DNA of 64,000 nt from Sorex araneus. Lineage: Eukaryota; Chordata; Mammalia; Eulipotyphla; Soricidae. This document shows positions 1-55,300 of this stretch, piece by piece (the stretch's first letter is position 1; each line of letters starts with the position of its first letter). The translations under genes and the position numbers were made by a program. The DNA is taken from positions 114,145,759-114,209,758 of the forward strand of contig NC_073305.1 of NCBI RefSeq assembly GCF_027595985.1, read 5' to 3'. The notes under the pieces were generated by a model. It worked only from the letters and a program-made list of their open reading frames with translations. It searched no databases and was not told the origin of the DNA.

Positions 1-16
1 GTAAATAAAAATTTGG

Positions 17-201
17 GATCAGAGAGATAGCACAGTGGGTAGGGTGTTTGCCTTGCATGAGCCTGACCTGGGTTCAATCCCCAGCATCCCATAGGGTCCC
101 CCAAGCACCACTAGGAGTAATTCCTGAGTGCAGAGTCAGGAGTTACCCCTGAGCATCACCAGATGTTACCAATTATTTTTAAAGTTTAAAAAAAAAAAAA
201 G
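17..201 (+). mobile_element. tRNA-derived SINE, type 1
   Basis: Head 'gatagcacagtgggtaggg', B box 'gggttcaatcc', body 'aggagtaattcctgagtg', A-rich tail to about 201. Lies in the RARS2 intron after exon 13. Confidence 0.9.
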
Positions 202-294
202 AAAAACTTGATATATTTTTTGGACTTGACTCACCTAACACACCTTTAATGACCTTGAGCAGGTAGATTAAGAACCAGGTAAGGCAGACATTAC

Positions 295-43098
<42,804 letters not shown>

Positions 43099-43314
43099 GT
43101 CCGCTTCCTCGAAGCGTGCACCCACTGAGGAACCTGGGCCCTCGCCCGCCCCGCCCTCCCTGCAGCCCCGCCTCCAGGCGCCGGAAGCCCGCCCCCAGAG
43201 AGGGCTGCGGGCCAATCACGGGGCCGAGCAGCCGGCCAAAACCCTTTGCCCTGCTCCCGCGAGGGTGCGCGGGAAATCGTGAGGGCGTGTGGAAGCTGGC
43301 GGGCCGCTAAGACT
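43099..43314. promoter_or_regulatory. Bidirectional RARS2/ORC3 promoter core
   Basis: 216 bp separate the two start codons. It is GC- and CpG-rich and has no TATA box. A CCAAT box sits at 43212-43216 (NF-Y type), CCGGAAG at 43181-43187 (ETS type), and GC-box-like runs at about 43145-43157 and 43165-43174. This layout is typical of divergent housekeeping pairs. Start sites cannot be placed from sequence alone. Confidence 0.85.
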
Positions 43315-43338
43315 ATGGCCACCTCCTCGGTGTCCAAG
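43315..43338 (+). CDS. ORC3: ORC3 exon 1 (start codon, codons 1-8)
   Basis: ATG at 43315, eight codons M-A-T-S-S-V-S-K, donor AAG|GTACGT. Within the CpG island. Phase 0. Confidence 0.94.
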
Positions 43339-46300
43339 GTACGTGAGGGGGCCGGCGCACAGCGGGGTTCCGCCGCGTCTCGTTCTTCCGGGAAGAACAA
43401 ATTGCAGGCTTCGGTATAGGACTCGAAGGGAGGGAGCTCGGGGCGTCTTCAACCTCCGGTCCCGTCCAGGCCACCTTTGCGGGGCGGGGATGCAGATCTG
43501 TTTTCGGGGGGATTTTTTTTTATTATTATTTAAGGTTCCGGTTTATGGAGGTCGGATTCCCCGAGGATGTTGCCCAGTCTTTTCTTTTTTCACTTTCCCC
43601 CCCGCCTCACAATTTATTGTGCGCCAAGCACCCCTGTAACCACCGAGCAACAATTGTAAACAACAAAAACGGACACGATTTCTGTGCCTGACAAAAGAGA
43701 ATAAACATAGATAACGCCTGATGGTCACGCTGGTAAAAAACGGTTAGCAGGACTAGAAGACCTGCGACTTAAACGCCAGTTTACCTGGGGCCAGCGTTAG
43801 GGAGGAAAATGACATCGTTTTAGCTGTTGCTTGAAAAAAAAAAAAAAAAAGGAAAAAGAACGCTACTTCGAAGAGAGGGAGGGAGGCTGTTTGGGCAGAG
43901 AGAAAAACTTATCTTTTTGCTCAGAAGATAGAAATAAAATGGCATATTAAAGGAGCTGGAAAAGTAGTATCTTTAGTCGAGATAGGAAGCGATGCTTAAG
44001 AAAAATGAGAACGAGTAAATCGTGCAGGGGCGTGAGAGAGAGGGAGGAAGAGAGAATGCACACAGAACTGATCGTGGGCGGTCTAGAAGACGAGTGAAGA
44101 CTGCCATGTAGTCTGCACAGGCCCCAGAGACACCAGAAATATGCGACTACTTAAGTTTGAGTTAAAATAGAGCAAAATTAAATGAAATTTAGAATTCAGT
44201 TTCTCAGTCACTCTGGCCACATAACCACATGCTGACCACCACCCTCCATACAAGCAGGTTCCTAGTATTTCACCATTAGTGAAAGTTGTGTTGGCTGATG
44301 TTATTATAGCCCAAGTGTTGATAATAATGAGAGCAATCCAGAAGGCCCTGAAGTTAGTTGGTAGCTCTGTAATAAATGTAGAATGGAGAAACAGCAAGAC
44401 TTTATGTTGCAGTTGTTTAACAAAAAAGGCGGTACAAGGAATTTTTACTTTTGATTGCAATGAAAAGAAGCGTGTTTTCCAGGACTACATATTCAAGGAG
44501 AAATTCAAGCCATTGTATTTAAAGTTTCTATGTGATGCTAGGTGCAAATTTCAGAAGAGATTTAACAGAGCTAGTATTTTTTTTTTTAATTAGGGGCTTT
44601 GTTTTGCCTCATTATAACATTTGATAGGTTTTGAATAGTCAGTGCTCTAGTGCTTTTGTTTTATATGCCTGTTTAATTTTGTATTTATTTCAGAACTGCC
44701 TCCCCCCTAAACATTTCTGAGATTATAACACTTACATTGAAACGATTATGAAGTAGCCTTTATATAAACATGAATCTTTAAGGACTGTATCAGTAGTTCA
44801 TAAAACTACCACTTTTTAAAACCCACCTAATTTCTAATTTCCCTGCTCAGAATTTTTTTTTCTCTTTTTATTTCTTTATATTTTGTTTTATTTTTTGATT
44901 TAGGGGCATTCCTGGCTGTGCTCAGGGGCTACTCTTGGCTCCAGCCACCCCTTCTTTTCCTTTTTGAATAAAATACATGGGACTGGGCCAGAGCAAAGGT
45001 ACAGTGGGTGAGGGTAGTTTCCTAGAATTCAGCTGACCCAGGTTCGATCACCCACACTCTGTATGGTCTCCTGAGCACTGCCGGGAGTGATCCCTGAGTT
45101 TTTAGTGATCCCAGGAGATGCTGGAAGTTGAATCCAGGACTTCAGAGATGCAAGCAAGTGCTCTACCATGGTGTGATCCCTGAGTGTAGAGCCAAAAGGT
45201 GCTGAAAATCGAACCCATGACTTCGAACATGAAAACAAGTGCTCTACCACTGAGCCATAACTATTTTTGAAATTTTAAATAGTTGGGTTTTTTTTTGGGG
45301 GGGGTGTTACTCTCAGTGCTACTCAGGGTACCATGCAGCGGCAGGACTCAAACCTGGGGGTCTGGCATGCAAAGTATGCTTTCCAACCTTTCACTGTCAT
45401 CCCATTGCTCATCGATTTGTTCTAGCAGGCACCAGTAACGTCTCTTATTGAGAGACTTATTGTTACTGTTTTTGGCATATCCAATATGCAGGGGTAGCTT
45501 GCCAGGCTCTGCCACGCGGGCTCAATACTCTCAGTAGCTTGCCAGGCTCTCCGAGAGGGGTGGAAGAATTGAACTCGGGTCAGCTGCATGAAAGGCGAAT
45601 GCCCAACTGCTGTGCTATCGCTATCTTCCTGACCCTACTTTTGGTATTCTTAATCTTCATTTTTACCTGAAATAATAAAATTTTATAAAATGAATCTTTT
45701 TTGGGTTTAAATTTTATCATCTTTATTTACTTTGCTACTTAAATCTGGTCCCAAACAACAAAATTAAAGATGAGTTTGTGACTCAGATTCAATACATGCA
45801 TTGTGTATGTGAGGCTTTGGGTTTAGTACCTACCATCATGCATCCCCTGCTACCCCTACCACTATTCTCATATAGAAATAGACAAAAGAAATGAACTCTT
45901 CCCTTGTGTTTTACATTTTTTTTCTCTCAGAACAGATGTGATTTCTGTGAACTTAAAATCTGCATATATTTGATTATTTTTCTGTTATTGACTATTCTGA
46001 TATAATGCTTTTTTTTCTTTCTGTTTTTTTAGGGCTGCTTTGTGTTTAGGCCAGACTGCAAGAAGAGAAACATATCTGTTCCCTTAGGTAAAATGTCTTA
46101 ATAACAACTTTGTCCTTTTTCTTGCCCAAGTCTTAAGAACTAACCTAATCTTAATTGAATTTACTTAGACAAAATAAATTTGTCTAAGCTTGATTTACCA
46201 TGTTAATGTTGCAGGCATTGGTCAAAGAATGTTCTAATGCTTGTTTGGTCAAAAGAACAGTAATTCAGGGTTCCAGTCTAAGAGGAAATTTAAATATTTT

Positions 46301-49300
46301 GCAAATGACAAATCAGAAAGTAAATTTCCTGTAAAGATAATGTCACTATTCTTTAAAAGAGGTTATCTTTAAAATCTCAATAATTTCATAGGGTTAAGTA
46401 TAGAGATTGCCTCCAAAAGGCAAGATAGAAATGTGTTTTAGATTTTAGAGGGTGGTTATCTGAATGTATAGTTTTGTTAGGACATATATCTGTTAGGATG
46501 GGAATATTTTATTATAACTTTAAAGAACTGAATTGATTTTTTTTAAAGACACTTTCTTCATTTATCTCCAAATATCTCCAAGAAATACAATATTATCTCC
46601 AAATAGCGATCAAGTTAATAAGTTCTTGATTTCTTCATAGAGATCAGTCTTAACTAAGGCCCTTGCCTTGCGTTTGAATGAGCTGGATTCGATCTCCAGT
46701 ACCATATATGAATCCCTGAGCACACCAGGTGTGGTCAACACCCTCACCACCAAAGATATGAAATATTCTGAGCCAGTCATGAGAAGAAAGTAATATGTAC
46801 ATAAAAAGTTTTGAGCCTGTTTCAGGAAGAAAGTGAAGGGGCCAATTCTAGGAATTGAACTGCCAAATTGAGCTATAGTAGGGTTTCTAAACACAGCTAA
46901 TGTGTGAGCAGGGGCAGTGTAACTGATTGTACTAGCCAGGACAGTTTCAGGTTGTCGTTTTAGATAAGGGAATTTTTTTGTGGGCTTTTGCTTGGCTACT
47001 TCACAAAACTTTATCAGTAACAGTGATAATAAATTATAGAACTGATATTTGTATCCAGGTTGCCTGATTCAGGAGTCCATGGTCTAATCATTACTTAATG
47101 CTTTCTCTCATGAGACAATTCTTTTTTTTTTTTTTAAGTTACTATATTAAATTTCTGGGGCTGGAGCAATAGCATAGCGGGTAGGGCGTTTGCTTTGCAC
47201 GCAGCCAACCCGGGTTCGATTCCCAGCATCCCATATGGTCCTTGGAGCACCGCCAGGAGTAATTCCTGAGTGCAGGAGCCAGGAGTAACCCCTCTGCCTC
47301 GCCAGGTGTGACCCAAAAAGTAAAAAAAAAAAAAAAGTTACTATATTGAATTTCACGTGTAATTTATTATAATTTGTTTAACCATTTTTAATATTAATAA
47401 AAATATATACTTTGAACCACACGTATATTTAATTTTCTTTGTGCTCACTTAAGACCAACAGAAGTTGTTAGGAAATTTTTAGAGGAATTGACCCTGATTA
47501 TAAAACAGATGGAGCAAGAATGAGAAAAACATACCCAGATTTTATCACTTGCCTGACTTCAGTTTTTGAACCAGATTTTTCCAAAGAAGTAGGAAGATAC
47601 TCTGCCTTTTGTCTACCATCTGTGCCTTGACTTAACACTTTCTGGTAGCACTCCCTTTCTTCAATTTACTGTGGATGATTGATGACGCATTTTAGAAAAC
47701 AGCTGGGCAGGAACTAATGAGCTGGGTGGGAGTGTTGGGAGAGACTGGCAGCAAGCAGTGCCGGAACTGTAAGGATTCACACTGAATTACAGCACTGTGA
47801 GCTACAAGCCAGAGGAAACCTGGCAGTAGTGAGACAACATTCTTCAGCTCCTCCATGTATTCCTGATTCTTACCCATCTGTTTTATTAGTGACTGAGAAA
47901 AGAAACATGCTAGTTTCCCCATTTTTTTATCCCACTTTCTAATAATTGTTTTTATTAAACATTTGATACAGCTTTATTCAGTAGATAAAAAGTTTATGTG
48001 CTGATTTGCTTCTAGTAACATTTTTATGATTTTTGTCATTATCAAAGTAAAAATGACTGTTTTGTTATACTTAAATCAGCCTGTTTAGCCTTTTTGTCAG
48101 TAATATTATATCTCCTCGCTTTTTCCTCTTATTATTTATAATCGTACCATTTTATCATACAAGTGAGGCTTTGGGTAAAATTTAATATTTGTTTAAAAAA
48201 TATTGAGTCAAATATGAGTTTAGGGGGGAATTGCTTAACATGAAAGAGAATTTTTGTTCCAAACTATGCATTAACATTAAAACCATGGTAGAGGGGCTGG
48301 AGCGATAGCACAACAGTTAGGGAGTTTGCCTTGCGACCTGGGTTAGATTCCCAGCATCCCATTTGGTCCCCCGAGCACAACCAGGAGTGATTCCTGAGTG
48401 CATGAGCTAGGAGAAAGCCCTGTGCATTGCCGGGTGCGACACCCCCCACAAAAAAAAAAATAAAGCAAATATAAATAAATAAATGAAACCATGGTATAGT
48501 ACTACCATTATCTCAGCAAAGTAAGAAGTAAATGTATATGCTTTTCCTGCCTCTTGCAGTTCCCCTTGTCTGTTGTAATGATGCCCAGGGATTGGTTGGG
48601 TACTTGCACATGCCTGGTTGTGTTACTGGTGACCTGATTAAGTGGGGGGAAGGTAGGTAGCCTTTAGAAAACAGTGCTCCCACTTTTCGGCACAACCACC
48701 TTGGCCACCCTGGGAAATTCTTATTTGGGTCAGGACTAGTTAAGTCTGCTATGAGTACTTACACAGCAGTATTGCTCATGGTCCACCAGTTCCAGGAGGC
48801 AGCCATCAAGCTGTGCCAGGAGTCTGCTTGTTCTGCACGGTGTGGGAGATGGTCCCTGCCACCTGATTTCTCTGGCAGCTGTGAACTCAGGCTGAAGGAG
48901 GAATTCTTCTTTTTTTTTTTTTTTTTTTGCTTTTTTTGGGTCACACCTGGCGATGCACAGGGGTTACTCCTGGCTCTGCACTCAGGAATTACCCCTGGCC
49001 GTGCTCAGGGGACCATATGGGATGCTGGGATTTGAACCCGGGTCGGCCGCGTGCAAGGCAAACGCCCTACCCGCTGTGCTATCTCTCCAGCCCCAGGATT
49101 CTTCTTGTAGGGAAGAAAAGTGAGTCCTAATGTTGTCACAGGTGTTCTGGGTCTGTCACCTTTTCCTCGCAGAAAAGAATTTAGGCAAAGTAGTGAAGCA
49201 AGACAGTTTTTATTGAAATTTAGTTACAAAGACATGAGGATAGAGAAAGAGGAAATCTGTGTTCAATAAGAATACAGGATTTGGTGGCTGGCACGATAGT

Positions 49301-52300
49301 ACAGCGAGTATTGCATTTGCCTTTCACGAGGCCGACCCAGGTTGGATTCCCAGCATCCCATATGGCCCCCCGAGCACCACCAGGAGTAATTCTTGAGTGC
49401 AGAGCCGCAGTAACCCCTGAGCATAGCTGTGGCCCCCCGAGCACCACCAGGAGTAATTCCTGAGTGCAGAGCTGGTGTACCCCCTGAGCATAGCTGGGTG
49501 TGACCCCCCCCCAAAAAAAAAAATACAGGCTTCTCTAAAGTGGGAAAAAGTAAAAAAGCAAGCCAGCAAAGATGTTCAAAGGAGAATGTACACTTGAAGA
49601 GCAAGCCCGAAGTAAATGTACTTTTAGTTATCTAATAATGTGAAAATTCTGTTACAATGAAATACCCAGCAATAAAGAATAAGAAAAAAGAAAATAGAAA
49701 ACTATAAGCGATATAAAATATTTGATTAAAGCAAGAAACACATAGTGCTTGGGGATGTGAATTTTCTTGTATTAAAAGAGTCATTTCTTAGGGAAACAAA
49801 GAAAGGACAGACTATTACTTATAATCCCTGGGTACTAGAATAAAACAACCCCATAATAGGGGAGTAGATGGACAGAAAGTGACTCAGGTTAGGGAGTAGG
49901 GAGGTGGTGGGGAGGGTCTAGTGCACTTTAGTGGTAGTGAGGTGAGATATACCCAAACTGTAAATGTCAACACTAAGTAAATATGTAGCCTAAACTATAA
50001 TAAAAGGTTTAAAGTGTGTTTTTCTTCAAATCAGCCTACAAATTAAATTTATTCAGTGAAACCAGGGTTTCACTGAATAAATTTATACTATTGGACTTGA
50101 CAAAATTAGTGGTGGGAGGAAGACCAGAATCTCATCAATATTAGAGTTTACTACAAAGCTACAGTAGTGAAAGAATTTAAGTACTGGTACAGGAATAAAG
50201 TTGGATTTAGAAGAACAAAAGAAACAGTTTAAAATAGTTCTAAGGGCTGGGGTGATAGTATAGTGGGTAGGGCGTTTGCTTTGCATGTGGCCGACCTGGG
50301 TTCAATTCCCAGAATCCTTTTTGGTCCCCCAAGCACCACCAGGAGTAATTCCAGAGTGCATGAGCCAGTAGTAAACCATGTGCATCACCGGCTGTGACCC
50401 AAAAAGAAAAACAAAATTTTTTCATGTATATATGTTTTTAAACAATAATATCTTAAATCAGAAAAATGTATTCAATAAATGACTTTTTTCTGGAGCTGGA
50501 ACAATAACACAGCGGGTAGGGCATTTGCCTTGCACGCGGCCAACCCGGGTTCAATTCCCAGAATCCCATATGGTTCCCTGAGCACTGCCAAGAGTAATTC
50601 CTGAGTGCAAAGCCAGGAGTAACCCCTGTGCATCGCCGGGTGTGACCCAAAAAGCAATAAATAAATAAATGACTTTTTCAAAATTAAGATTTTAATCCAA
50701 TTATGAATTGTGAAATTAGTAGGTCATCTTAGTAGTTTTAAACAGCAGACTAGAGAGACCAGGTATGTAATTCTGTGAATGATACATATGTCCTGAATGT
50801 GTGAAACCCTGGTTTCACTAGTAAAATAGTAAACCTATTTTCAGTAGTAAACCTTTTACTATTATCTTCTTGTGATGTAGGGTGGGTATCCAGCAGTGCT
50901 CGCAGTGGGTTTTCTCCTGGTTCTGCGCTCTGGGATCACTCCTGGTGGACTCAGAGGACTAAGGAGTGTTGGGTATCAAACCCAGATCAGCTGCATGCAG
51001 ACAAATGCCTTACCTGCTGTACTGGCTGGCCCCCAACGAAACCAAAACATAAAGTGTTAGTTACAAACAAGGCCATAGAATAAGAGCAAATAATGAAAAT
51101 ACATTAATAGTTAATATATTTACCTTAGGCAAAATCTTCAAATAAATACAGAAATTCAGGTGCTAGAGAGTTAGTACAGTGGGTTGGGCGCTTGCCTTGC
51201 ATACACCTGACCCAAGTTCAATCCTAGGCACCCCATATGATTCCCTGAATCCCTCCAGGAGTGATCCCAGAGTACAAAGCCACGAGTAAGCCCTGCGTGT
51301 TGGTGAGTATGGCCCTAGAGCCCAAAGAACTTAGGTATTAACACATAAGTGTTGGAAATACAACCTAAAAATTAAAAATTTATAGTTAATACATAGTCAA
51401 GGATACAATTAATATGATAAAATTTTTATATAGTTAACTAAAAGATTATTGAATGTTGCTTTTTCGAAGTTTATCTTTTTGTAAAATATTCTGTCGTTAC
51501 TATGTGACTTTAAACAAAAAAAATTATATAAAAAAGGACATTGTTTTTTTCTCTGTTTTTAGAGGACTATTTTAATAAAGGGAAAAATGAATCTGAGGAC
51601 AGTAAACTTCGATTTGAAACTTACCAGTTGATGTGGCAGCAAATGAAATCTGAGACTGAGGTAAATATTAAAAATAGTTTAACATTATCTCTAGTATTAT
51701 AAGTCTCATTTTTTGCTTTCCACTTTCTTTCCAGCAGTTTACAAGGTATTAGATAATATTCTTTAGCTATAAACTGTATATTCTTAAGAAAGAAAAAAAG
51801 AATCAAAAATAAATCATGTTCCCTGTATTAAGCACTCAAATACTGGAACAGTTGTTTATAATAATAAATACTGAAACAAGAGGCTTTTTTTATAACTTCA
51901 CAGCTTTTAAAGGATAAACTCTTTAAATTACGCACTCAGTTACTTAACAAATGAAGTGCTTTAGAAACCACTTCTTTTCCTCATGTATAGTTATCTTCTT
52001 GAGATTCCAGCAAACCTTCTGTTTGTTCCCTTTAAAAAAGATTTGGGGACTGTAAAGATATATAGTAGGCAGATTTTCTACTATAATAAAATTCATAGCT
52101 CTAGAGATAGAATTTTGAATGGATTTGCTTTGTTCAACAAGTATTTGTATCCTTTTTTAATACCTTTAGGAGAATCACACACTCTACAGTTTATTACTTC
52201 TTTCTACCACTTTTTATTGCTTCACACTTAGTGGCATGTATTTCATGTGAAGGTGTTTGAATTTATAGTCAAGGCCCTCTGTTTTTTAACTTGGATTCTA

Positions 52301-55300
52301 ACTGACATTCCTCTCATGTCAGACCCTTCAGGTCAGTCATTAGCCTATATGGCACCACTGACCAAATTTGAAAAGTTCTGTAACATGATTCAACCCTATA
52401 CCAGGCTACAACCCTCTGCCAGTACAACCTCTTTGATTTCCACTAAGCAGGCCTTCATAGTGCTGCCAGATTAACCCTTATTAGCCCCATTTTTAAAAAA
52501 AAATTATTTATTTTTATTGAATCACCATGTGGAAAGTTACAAAGCTTTCAGGTTTAAGTCTCAGTTACACAATGCTCAAACACCCATCCCTTCACCAGTG
52601 CACATATTCCACCACCAAGAACCACAGTAAACCTCCTCCCCACCCACCTAGTCCCCCACCCCCCGCCTGTGTAGCTGATAAATTTCACTTTACTTTCTCC
52701 TTACTTTGATTGCATTCAATATTTCAACAAAAAACTCACTATTATTGTTTGGAGTCCCCTCTGCCCCCCAAAGTCAGACCTGCCGGAAAGGAAGCATTTG
52801 AAAATTTGTTTTCCATTGCTGAGAATGAAGAGCTGTGAGGTCGTATGGCCACAATAGCAGCCGCGAGGTTTTGGATTTCCGTATTTAAGTATTTTAGTAA
52901 CTAAGTCCAGAGAAATTTCTGCCAGAAGTTGCATCATTGCAAGCTCGTACCTCTCTGCTACATTATATTCCACATATGAGTGCAATCTTTCTATGTCTGT
53001 CTCTTTCTTTCTGATTCATTTCACTCAACATGATACTTTCCCTGTTGATCCACTTATATGCAAATTTCATGACTTCATGCTTTCTAACAGCTGCATAGTA
53101 TTCCATTGTGTAGATGTACCAAAGTTTCTTTAACCAGTCATCTGTTTTTGGGCACTCTGGTTTTTTCCAGATTGTGGCTATCATAAACAGTGCTGCAATG
53201 AACATAGAAATGCAGATGTCATTTCTACTATACCTTTTTGCCTCTCCGGGATATATTCCCAGGAGTGGTATTGCTGGGTCAAATGGGAGCTCAATTTCTA
53301 ATTTTCTGAGAATCGTCCATATGGTTTTCCAAAAGTAGCCCAAATTTAATTGTATCTCAGATACCTTCAGTAGTTCTCACAGGTTAAAATCCAAACCCAT
53401 TAGTGTCATGCATTTTTTGGGGGGGTGGGTTGGGGGATATCTAGTCTAATGTTTCCCAGAGTGAGCTTTACCACCCTTTTGGGATGCTAGCACTGCTGAG
53501 GGAGATGATAATGCCTATATGTACTTGGGGGAATTTTCTGTTTATTTCCTTTAAAAAAGTTAGATGTTTGGGTTGTAGAAATAGTACCTCGTACACAGCT
53601 CACCTGGGTTGGATTTCAGTACCACAGTATGCTCCCCTAAGCACTACCAGTTGTAATTCCTGAACACAGAGCCAGGGGTAATCTTGAACACAGCCATGTA
53701 TAACCCCAAAACCAGGTGATTAAAAAGGTTTCCAGGGAGCAGTGAGTGCTCTTTCCCCTTCCCTCTCTCCCCACCCCACAATACACAACATGCTTACTTG
53801 TCTACATTTCCTCAAACTCTTTTTAACATGTTTATGCTTAACTATATTTGTTTAACTAGTTGTTTGGTGCTTTCTACCTTCTTTGCCTCCCTTCATTTTC
53901 CATTCCTTTTAATTTTTTTTTTTTTTAACCTACTGTCATCTCCATCTTCTGTTTTTTTGTTTGTTTGTTTTTTTTCTCTTTGGGTCACACTGGGCGATGC
54001 ACAGGGGTTACTCCTGGCTTTGCACTCAGGAATTACTCCTGGCAGTACTCAGGGAACCATATGGGATGCTGGGGATCGAATCCTGGTTGGCCGAGTACAA
54101 GGCAAACACCCTACCCGCTTTGCTATTGCTCCAGCCCCATCTAATGTTCTTTTACTTTGGCTCAAGTATATTCCTGACCTTAAACTTGGTGATCCTACTC
54201 TGTTTCCTTTTTATCATAGCACATTGCATAATACATTATAATTGTTAAGAGTTCTTGCTCATTGTCTTCACTTTGGTTTTTAGTGATTACCTTTCATTTC
54301 TGGGGTAGTAAATGTTGAATGATTAAATGAAATTCTGTAATAAAGGAGGAGAGGAAGCACTAATCACTGGATATTTAAGGAAGAAATGTTTTTAATTTCA
54401 TCATCTTTATATTTCACGTGGTCTTTTAGGATATAGCGTTTACGACAATACTATTCTCTGAACTTGGAAAGAAGCTTCAGTTACTACTAACAGTAATTCA
54501 TAAACTTACCTTTTCTTTGTAGCGACTACAAGAACAACTAAATAAAAACCTGTTTGACAGTCTAATTGAATTTCTGCACAAGTCTCATTCTTATTATAAG
54601 AAGAATTCAAAAGACTGGGGCTGTCAAATAAAAGCCAGAGAAATTCCAACTGCAGCTATTGTTCTAGGTATGTGTCTGTTAGATGTCGGGGCTATAGTTT
54701 GTTGTTTTGTTTTCAGAATAGTGTGGAATAATCTGTTTTGACAAACTTTTTTTTCTCTCATAAAATTAAGCCAATTATAGTTGACTTTGCATATTTTCAA
54801 CCAACAGACATCTATAAATTAAAAGAATTTGAGGAGCTGGAGAGGTAGTACATTGGTAAAGCATGGCTGAACCAGGTTTAAGCTTTGGCATCCCAAGTAC
54901 AGCCAGAAGTGATTTCTGAGTGCAGAGAGTGAGGAGTAACCCTTGAGTATCTCTACGTGTGGCCCCAAAATAAACAAACAAAAAAAGAATTTTACCAAAG
55001 CTTTGTGCCCTCCTCAACTTTTTGTCAAAAAAATGGAAAAGGAAATTGTATTTATGCTAATGTACGTATAGTACCCTAAACACTAAAAAGGGAGATGCGG
55101 GGCCAGAGCGATAGCACAGCGGGTAGGGCGTTCGCCTTGCACGCGGCCGACCCGGGTTCGATCCCCGGCATCCCATATGGTCCCCCAAGCACCGCCAGGA
55201 GTAATTCCTGAGTGCAAAGCCAGGAGTAACCACTGAGCATTGCTGGATATGACCCAAAAAGCAAAAAAATAAAATAAAATAAAATAAAAAGGGAGCTGTA

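Noticed and set aside
44083..44593. Overlapping 125 aa and 104 aa frames in ORC3 intron 1
   Set aside because: Antisense to each other, with no splice signals or codon pattern that I can support, and lying inside an intron.
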